A stretch of DNA of 22,533 bases, from contig DQIO01000322.1 of NCBI GenBank assembly GCA_020793555.1, positions 1 through 22,533 on the forward strand, given 5' to 3'. This document shows positions 17,526 through 22,533 of this stretch, one piece after another. The notes under the pieces were generated by a model, which was not told the origin of the DNA, made no database searches, and saw nothing but the letters and a program-made list of their open reading frames with translations. Both the position numbers and the translations under genes were made by a program. The DNA comes from Methanosarcinaceae archaeon (GTDB lineage: Archaea > Halobacteriota > Methanosarcinia > Methanosarcinales > Methanosarcinaceae). Numbering within the stretch: position 1 is the first letter of the stretch; each line of letters begins with the position of its first letter.

Positions 17526-18539
17526 ATGACATCCATCATTTACCATCCGGATTACCTTAAGCACGACACTGGTTCGCATCCCGAAACCGCAGCGCGACTC
17601 ACTGCCATCATGAACCTACTTGATGCACGAGGGGTTTTTGACGATAATCCAATTATCACCCCAAAGCCTGCTGCAATTTCACTGATAGAAACCATCCATG
17701 ACCCGGACCATATAAAAAAAGTGGAAGCACACTGCCACGCCAAGATTCCACTTGACCCTGATACCATTGTCTGCAAAAATTCGTTCAATGCAGCACTTTT
17801 AGCAGCAGGCGGTGCAGTGCAGGCAGTTAATGAAACAAAGGATGGTGGTACGGCTTTTGCACTCGTTCGCCCGCCCGGGCATCACGCTGAACCCAACCGT
17901 GCAATGGGATTCTGCCTGTTCAACAACATCGCCATTGCGGCGCGGTATGCACAATCGCATGGAATGCCGCGTGTGCTTATTGTTGACTGGGATGTGCATC
18001 ACGGCAACGGCACACAATCCGCATTCTATTCCGATCCCTCGGTTTTGTATTTTTCCATTCATAATTACCCACACTTCCCGGGAACCGGATGGTTTGATGA
18101 AGTAGGTGAAGGAGACGGGGTCGGGTACAACATCAATGTCCCCCTGCCTGCCGGAGCGAATGACGCAGATTACGTGTATGTGTTCAACAAATTGCTCGTG
18201 CCTGTCGCGCTTCGGTTTAAGCCCGACATAATCCTGATATCTGCCGGGCAGGATGCACACGTAAACGACCCTCTGGGCGGCATGAAATTATCATCGGCAG
18301 GTTTTGGGAAACTTGCATCCATTTTAAAAAGACTCGCAGATTCAACATGCGGGCGGACAGCGCTTGTGCTGGAAGGCGGGTACAATTTAGAAGCACTGGC
18401 TGAGTCGGTATTTGAGATTATCACGGCTTTTGGTGAAGAGAAGGATATGCCAGTTCCAGAAGATGGCGAGGTTTCAGAAGCGGTCAAGGAGAGAGTTGAT
18501 GAAGTGATAGCGGTTCAAGGAAATTGGTGGAATTTCTGA
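17526..18539 (+). CDS. Class II histone deacetylase-like / acetyl-amidohydrolase family protein
   Basis: This is a 337-residue zinc-dependent deacetylase of the arginase/deacetylase fold (HDAC, AcuC and acetylpolyamine amidohydrolase superfamily). The His pair is in RPPGHHAEP (His119-His120). Zinc ligands are Asp156 and His158 in DWDVHHGNG and Asp243 in SAGQDAH (usually SAGFDAH), and the transition-state Tyr is Tyr286 in [14 protein letters not shown] at 184-188 matches the class II-like group. All catalytic residues are present, so it should be active. The substrate is unknown: acetylated protein lysines, polyamines or other acetyl-amines are possible. It ends 32 bases from the convergent ablB, the acetyltransferase that makes N-epsilon-acetyl-beta-lysine, which makes that osmolyte a speculative substrate. 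Cytoplasmic; no signal peptide. Confidence 0.93.
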   Translation: MTSIIYHPDYLKHDTGSHPETAARLTAIMNLLDARGVFDDNPIITPKPAAISLIETIHDPDHIKKVEAHCHAKIPLDPDTIVCKNSFNAALLAAGGAVQAVNETKDGGTAFALVRPPGHHAEPNRAMGFCLFNNIAIAARYAQSHGMPRVLIVDWDVHHGNGTQSAFYSDPSVLYFSIHNYPHFPGTGWFDEVGEGDGVGYNINVPLPAGANDADYVYVFNKLLVPVALRFKPDIILISAGQDAHVNDPLGGMKLSSAGFGKLASILKRLADSTCGRTALVLEGGYNLEALAESVFEIITAFGEEKDMPVPEDGEVSEAVKERVDEVIAVQGNWWNF

Positions 18540-18571
18540 GGTAACCGGATATTGTCAATTGTCATGAATGA

Positions 18572-19405
18572 CTACATATGTTTATACCAAACATTCATGC
18601 TTTCAAAATTACCGGATATGTTTGTATTGTTTACCAGTGTGCCACTATACTTATATCCGGACTTTGAAAATGCAATGTTAATTCCATAGGATCCCGCTCT
18701 GGCAATCGTGTAGGCGGTTTTCATATTCCTCTTTTGCATTTCATATTCCATTTTTTGCAAAAGATATAATGAAAATGAATTTCCCTGGTATTCCGGTAAT
18801 GTGGCAAAGTCGGTCATTTCAACATTTTGTGATTCAATGTCCATTTCCGAAGATGCGAGTGCAACAATATTTGTGCCATTCCAGATGCAAAAATAGATTA
18901 GGTTTTCATCCATCGTCTTTTCAATGTAGCGTGAATCATATATTGGAAATGGATATGTCTCAAAGACTTTTTTATAGACTTTTGCAATTTCACGGGCATC
19001 AGACCTTTCACATATCGTATACTTAAACCCATGCGGAAGTTCTGTGGTCACACTATTGCCGGATTTAGATTCGGCGGTTTCCAGAACTTTTTTATTTAAT
19101 CCTGTTTCATTATCAAAACGTCTTGATTTGCAGTAATATTTGGCCATGAAATAAACGTCTTCCGAGTCCCTGTAAAAACTTGGGATGGATGCTTCACAAA
19201 TGTAGCCGTCATTTAGAAAATCGTCTTTGGCATATGCCGGAACTTTAGCAATCACCTTGCAATATCCTTCATCTGTAACCATTGTATCCAATTTCCCTAT
19301 GATTGAAGGGAAATCGGATCTTGAAAGTTTCATTAGGTATATGCGGTCATTGTAGTTTCCATGTTGTAGTACAGAACTGCCAATTGTTGTTACAATATCA
19401 CTCAT
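18572..19405 (-). CDS. ablB: Beta-lysine N6-acetyltransferase (AblB)
   Basis: This 277-residue GNAT-fold enzyme transfers acetyl from acetyl-CoA to the epsilon-amino group of beta-lysine, giving the compatible solute N-epsilon-acetyl-beta-lysine. The acetyltransferase fold is in the C-terminal half (about 125-277), with [20 protein letters not shown] (200-219) as the CoA-loop region and [15 protein letters not shown] near the end. The N-terminal part ([11 protein letters not shown], about 17-27) is typical of the AblB family. The start at 19405 is chosen because its ATG overlaps the ablA stop by 8 bases; an upstream in-frame start would lie deep inside ablA. It is the second gene of ablA-ablB and probably salt-induced, as known for Methanosarcina. 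Confidence 0.93.
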   Translation of the reverse strand: MSDIVTTIGSSVLQHGNYNDRIYLMKLSRSDFPSIIGKLDTMVTDEGYCKVIAKVPAYAKDDFLNDGYICEASIPSFYRDSEDVYFMAKYYCKSRRFDNETGLNKKVLETAESKSGNSVTTELPHGFKYTICERSDAREIAKVYKKVFETYPFPIYDSRYIEKTMDENLIYFCIWNGTNIVALASSEMDIESQNVEMTDFATLPEYQGNSFSLYLLQKMEYEMQKRNMKTAYTIARAGSYGINIAFSKSGYKYSGTLVNNTNISGNFESMNVWYKHM

Positions 19406-20708
19406 CGCGTCTGTCCAACCTTTCTGTATTTTCCGGAACAAGGCTTCCGGTTTCATCAAAATCGGAAAGTAATTTCGCAATACCTACAGATTTAAACTCT
19501 TCTGCTTCATCAAGTTTCAACTGCAGATGGCAGTCATCACAATTTCGGTCACAAAAGATCGCTTCATACGAATCAGGTTCCTTGTATGTGGTTATCACAC
19601 CTTCAAAATTTCTTAGGATAACTTTATTAGTTGACCATGAGATTAAATAATTTGGCATTACAGGAATTTTTCCTCCGCCACCCGGCGCATCGATCACATA
19701 GGTTGGGACTGCAAAACCACTTGTATGTCCGATCAGGTTTTCCATGATCTCAATGCCTTTGCCGACAGGAGTTCTGAAATGTGTCAATCCTTCTGAGAGG
19801 TCACACTGATATAGATAATATGGTCTGACTCTATTTTGAACAAGTTTGTGTATGAGTCTTTTCATAATCCTGTGACAATCATTTATACTCGCCAGCAAGA
19901 CAGTTTGATTGCCCAGCGGAATTCCGGCATCAGCAAGTTTACTCAAAGCTTTTTTTGAAGACATTGTTATTTCCCTTGGGTGGTTGAAGTGTGTATTGAT
20001 CCACAAAGGATGATGTTTTTTCAACATTTCTATCAATTCATCTGTTATGCGGTATGGCAATACAACAGGCATTCTTGTGCCGATACGTATCACTTCCACG
20101 TGCGGGATATTTTCCAATTCGGTAAGGATCCAATCAAGATATTCATCAGATAGCATGAGCGGATCTCCACCTGAGAGCAGAACATCACGCACATCAGGAT
20201 TGTTTTTTATATATTGTATTCCTGCAAGAACTTCATTTTTCTCAGGAACGGAATCTACATCGCCTACTTTTCTTTTTCTGGTGCAGTGCCTGCAGTACAT
20301 TGAACAGACATTGCTGATATGAAACAATACTCTGTCAGGATAACGATGAGTGATTCCGGGTGCAGGACTATCTTTGTCTTCTGCTAAAGGATCTTTCATA
20401 TCATATTTACTGATTATCAATTCTGATGGCGAAGGAAAAGATTGTTTGAAGATCGGATCATTCATGTAGTCGCTGGAGTCAATTAGTGACAAATAATAAG
20501 GGGTTATGGAAAGCGGAAACTTTTCAAGAGTTTTTTCAAGTTCTTTTATTTCAGCTGAATTAAATTTTATTCCAAGCAGATTCTCGAACGTCGAGATGTC
20601 ACGTATCGAGTGTTTTATCTGCCATTTCCAATTCTCCCAATTTGAAATTACTGCATCCGAACTAATTTTTTCTGCGATATTCTTTTGCTTTTTGGAATAT
20701 ATTTTCAT
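19398..20708 (-). CDS. ablA: Lysine 2,3-aminomutase (AblA)
   Basis: This 436-residue radical-SAM, PLP-dependent enzyme converts L-lysine to beta-lysine, the first step to N-epsilon-acetyl-beta-lysine. The radical SAM motif CSMYCRHC has Cys135, Cys139 and Cys142, followed by [17 protein letters not shown] (177-186) is the conserved SAM-binding block, and the PLP lysine is Lys347 in [12 protein letters not shown]-terminal Cys386, 390 and 393 (CDRNCDDC) fit the zinc site of characterised aminomutases. Length is normal. The ATG at 20708 has GAGG about 8 bases upstream. Its promoter region carries the 43-bp element also found upstream of the ATP synthase operon. Confidence 0.96.
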   Translation of the reverse strand: MKIYSKKQKNIAEKISSDAVISNWENWKWQIKHSIRDISTFENLLGIKFNSAEIKELEKTLEKFPLSITPYYLSLIDSSDYMNDPIFKQSFPSPSELIISKYDMKDPLAEDKDSPAPGITHRYPDRVLFHISNVCSMYCRHCTRKRKVGDVDSVPEKNEVLAGIQYIKNNPDVRDVLLSGGDPLMLSDEYLDWILTELENIPHVEVIRIGTRMPVVLPYRITDELIEMLKKHHPLWINTHFNHPREITMSSKKALSKLADAGIPLGNQTVLLASINDCHRIMKRLIHKLVQNRVRPYYLYQCDLSEGLTHFRTPVGKGIEIMENLIGHTSGFAVPTYVIDAPGGGGKIPVMPNYLISWSTNKVILRNFEGVITTYKEPDSYEAIFCDRNCDDCHLQLKLDEAEEFKSVGIAKLLSDFDETGSLVPENTERLDRRDE

Positions 20709-20731
20709 AATAAGCCTCGGTTTTTATCGTA

Positions 20732-20774
20732 GTATATAATTCATAGAATTATATAGTTCGAGTTAATGCGAACG
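20732..20774 (-). repeat. 43-bp shared upstream element, copy 2 (ablA promoter region)
   Basis: This copy matches 9101-9143 at 38 of 43 positions. It contains a perfect palindrome ATATAATTC-ATA-GAATTATAT and next to it GTTCG...CGAAC. It ends 24 bases before the ablA ATG. Its TATA-like core is at the right distance for transcription to begin just before the ablA Shine-Dalgarno site, so it probably contains the ablA promoter. Confidence 0.75.
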
Positions 20775-21119
20775 AAGTGAGCATTTTCTCGCTATGGCAT
20801 GCATGTATGGTACTAATAGAACATTCTACCACTAAAAAAAATCGCGATGTTCGAAAAAAAGGTTGTTTTGAATATACAACATTTAAAGAAAAACGGAATG
20901 GATTTGAGGTTCTATAAAAATGAACTTTTAGCTATCCATTTTATGCATAAATTTGTGTATTTCACATCCTATTACAATCGTTGCATTCACATATTAGCGA
21001 ATTAACAACGATTATAAACATTAGAAAAATCGTATATATACATGTTGGGTCACTTTTGTGGAAAGCCTTCAATTTCCAAACCCTTTTTTAATATTAACAC
21101 ATCATTGGTCTGATCAGAT
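20775..21119 (+). promoter_or_regulatory. Intergenic region with promoter of the coiled-coil gene
   Basis: This is the rest of the 411-base gap between divergent ablA and the coiled-coil gene. A clear TATA box, GTATATATAC, lies at about 21030-21039; transcription would start near 21060, leaving a leader of about 55 bases before the TTG at 21120. An inverted repeat AATCGTTG/CAACGATT lies at about 20977-21013. Just after the shared element, AGTGAG and CTCGCT can pair. No small gene is convincing. Confidence 0.5.
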
Positions 21120-22424
21120 TTGAAACTCATCAAAAAGTTATTCGGAAAAAAGGAAGTCGCACCGACTTCAGTTTCACTGGAATTAGGCGAACTCCCTGAA
21201 TGGATGGAAGTTAAGTCGGAAAAGACATTTAGCAGGCTGCACCATCATATTCGGCAGAAATATGGGGAGATTGAGCTTGCCCTTGGTGACCTTGGTGTAA
21301 GTAAAGAACATCTGAATGATGCCAACACGGTTGAAGATGCATATAAGCAAATAGCCAAGGCCGGTATTTCGAACAAAGACAATGTTGTAAAGAACATTGG
21401 TATAATAATTGACAGAACAATTATTCCACAGGATACTGCCGTTACAATTTCTGCTGCAAATACATTTCATATAAGTACCAAGTCCGGTTTAAAAACGCTC
21501 ATTGAAAATACCATGCGTAGTCAGCAATACGCAAAAGCGCTTTTTCCCGAAGAGTACAGGGGCGTCATGGATGATCTTAGCCATCTGGACACTTTGCTTG
21601 ATGAACTTATGGCGCCCATAAATGAGGTGCAGGATAAGCTGGATGCATATGACAGATTGAAAGAAAACGTCGAAACTATAAATCAATACCAGCAGCAGCT
21701 TATGAAAAACGAGAAACTGATCCCTGATATTGAGAAGAAATACGATTCATTGGAAAATGAACTGCGCGATCTTGAGTCTAAATTGGAAGATATTGTGGAA
21801 AGTGAGGAATTTGCAAAGGCGCATGAGTTGGAAAAACAGGTCAAGGCACTTAAAGGCAGTTCGTCGGATCTAGATTCCAATGTGAAGTCAGTGTTCGCAC
21901 CATTATCCAAAGCTCTTTCCCGAATGGAAAAACAGGATACAAGCGGCAGGCACAAAATGTCACCGAAGAGTAAGGAGCTCCTATTGGCAATAAGGGATGA
22001 ACCCGTGTCGATCATTGGAACTGATATCAACGTTTTCCTTGATGAGATAAAGGGGCGTATCGAAGATGGCACTCTTGGCCTTAAACAGCAAAAAATGAAT
22101 AATACCATCAAACAGCTTGACAAATTGAGGGATTCTGATATCCTGTCATCACTAAGCGTAAAAAAAGAATCATATTTATCAGAGTTAGAAGATGTAAAAG
22201 GCGAGTTGAATCGGCTTACAGTGTATGAAAAAAAGACCAGGTCTGAAAAAACAATATCAGATTGCCGTAGCAGGATCGATTCTATCAAAAACAACCTGGA
22301 AACTGAACGAACAGATCAGGTAGCTTTAAGAGAAAAAATAGAAAGATCAATGGCGGAGTTGAATTCGGACTTGAAGTTTGTTTTTGGAACAGATGTTGAA
22401 ATGAACCATCCATCCGTATCTTGA
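21120..22424 (+). CDS. Coiled-coil protein of unknown function
   Basis: This is a 434-residue soluble protein with no family I can name. It begins with a short basic stretch (MKLIKKLFGKKEV), then a small possibly folded region with SLELGELPEWMEV and FSRLHHHIRQKYGEIELAL (20-62). A mixed region containing NTFHISTKSGLKTLIENTM follows to about 145. From about 150 to 420 it is mostly heptad-patterned, charged helix (for example KKYDSLENELRDLESKLED), broken near 255-300 by the loop DTSGRHKMSPKSKELLLAI. There is no signal peptide, membrane span, cysteine cluster or nucleotide motif. The start is TTG at 21120, chosen because no ATG occurs until residue 29 and the upstream TATA fits; the Shine-Dalgarno site is weak. 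It stands alone, divergent from ablA. A cytoskeletal, SMC-like or scaffold role is conceivable but unsupported. Confidence 0.85.
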   Translation: MKLIKKLFGKKEVAPTSVSLELGELPEWMEVKSEKTFSRLHHHIRQKYGEIELALGDLGVSKEHLNDANTVEDAYKQIAKAGISNKDNVVKNIGIIIDRTIIPQDTAVTISAANTFHISTKSGLKTLIENTMRSQQYAKALFPEEYRGVMDDLSHLDTLLDELMAPINEVQDKLDAYDRLKENVETINQYQQQLMKNEKLIPDIEKKYDSLENELRDLESKLEDIVESEEFAKAHELEKQVKALKGSSSDLDSNVKSVFAPLSKALSRMEKQDTSGRHKMSPKSKELLLAIRDEPVSIIGTDINVFLDEIKGRIEDGTLGLKQQKMNNTIKQLDKLRDSDILSSLSVKKESYLSELEDVKGELNRLTVYEKKTRSEKTISDCRSRIDSIKNNLETERTDQVALREKIERSMAELNSDLKFVFGTDVEMNHPSVS

Positions 22425-22533
22425 AAATAATTAGTATTTGTATAGCTGATATTTTTAGTGTAAATTTCAAATCTATACGAATTGAAACCAATGCGACCGC
22501 CGTCAGGCGGCATTTTCCATAATATACTGTCGT
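22425..22533. other. Downstream tail with GC hairpin
   Basis: After the coiled-coil gene there is AT-rich DNA and a CCGCC-GTCA-GGCGG hairpin at 22497-22510, followed by CATTTTCC. It may act as a terminator or be one of the small GC-rich repeats seen at 10332-10384 and 17413-17430. The window ends here. Confidence 0.45.

Overview
The window comes from a methanogenic (or closely related methane-cycling) archaeon, most likely of the order Methanosarcinales. The basis is an A-type ATP synthase operon in the order H-I-K-E-C-F-A-B-D with a small membrane protein gene after D (as described for Methanosarcina ahaG), a soluble heterodisulfide reductase set hdrA-hdrC-hdrB, the ablA-ablB pair that makes the osmolyte N-epsilon-acetyl-beta-lysine, tRNA genes without an encoded CCA, an intron in a tRNA gene, and TATA-type promoters. 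Genus-level assignment is not possible from reading alone.

Layout. Positions 1-278 hold a broken 3' part of a LigD-like 3'-phosphoesterase gene. Positions 497-8952 are the minus-strand ATP synthase operon, tightly packed with overlapping starts and stops; the one sizeable gap next to the c-subunit gene holds a perfect 10-bp hairpin. Positions 8953-9313 are a divergent promoter region with a 43-bp element that recurs upstream of ablA. Then come htpX (plus) and about 1 kb of decayed, repeat-rich DNA (11-bp tandem repeats, nested inverted repeats, a small interrupted gene). rpiA (plus) follows, then a 430-bp gap framed by a perfect 20-bp inverted repeat. The minus-strand hdrA-hdrC-hdrB operon runs 12350-16280, preceded by a conserved-looking winged-helix regulator gene with a palindrome between the two.

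A divergent tRNA pair follows: tRNA-Ile(GAU) on minus, and tRNA-Ala(GGC) on plus carrying an inferred 33-nt intron. Next is a class II histone-deacetylase-like hydrolase (plus), facing ablA-ablB (minus) tail to tail, and finally a TTG-started coiled-coil protein of unknown function (plus).

How the genes fit together. The ATP synthase and the heterodisulfide reductase are the energy-conserving end of methane metabolism. HdrABC reduces the CoM-S-S-CoB heterodisulfide, and the A1AO enzyme makes ATP from the ion gradient. AblA and AblB convert lysine to beta-lysine and then N-epsilon-acetyl-beta-lysine for salt stress. The remaining genes are housekeeping (RpiA for ribose 5-phosphate, HtpX for membrane protein quality control) or unassigned.

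I do not see a clearly new defence or mobile system. The items most worth a second look are the HdrA C-terminal MvhD-like domain with no cysteines, the HdrB site where one cluster cysteine is threonine, the intron-bearing tRNA-Ala, the hairpin beside the c-subunit gene, the 43-bp element shared by the ATP synthase and ablAB upstream regions, and the deacetylase next to the acetyl-beta-lysine genes.
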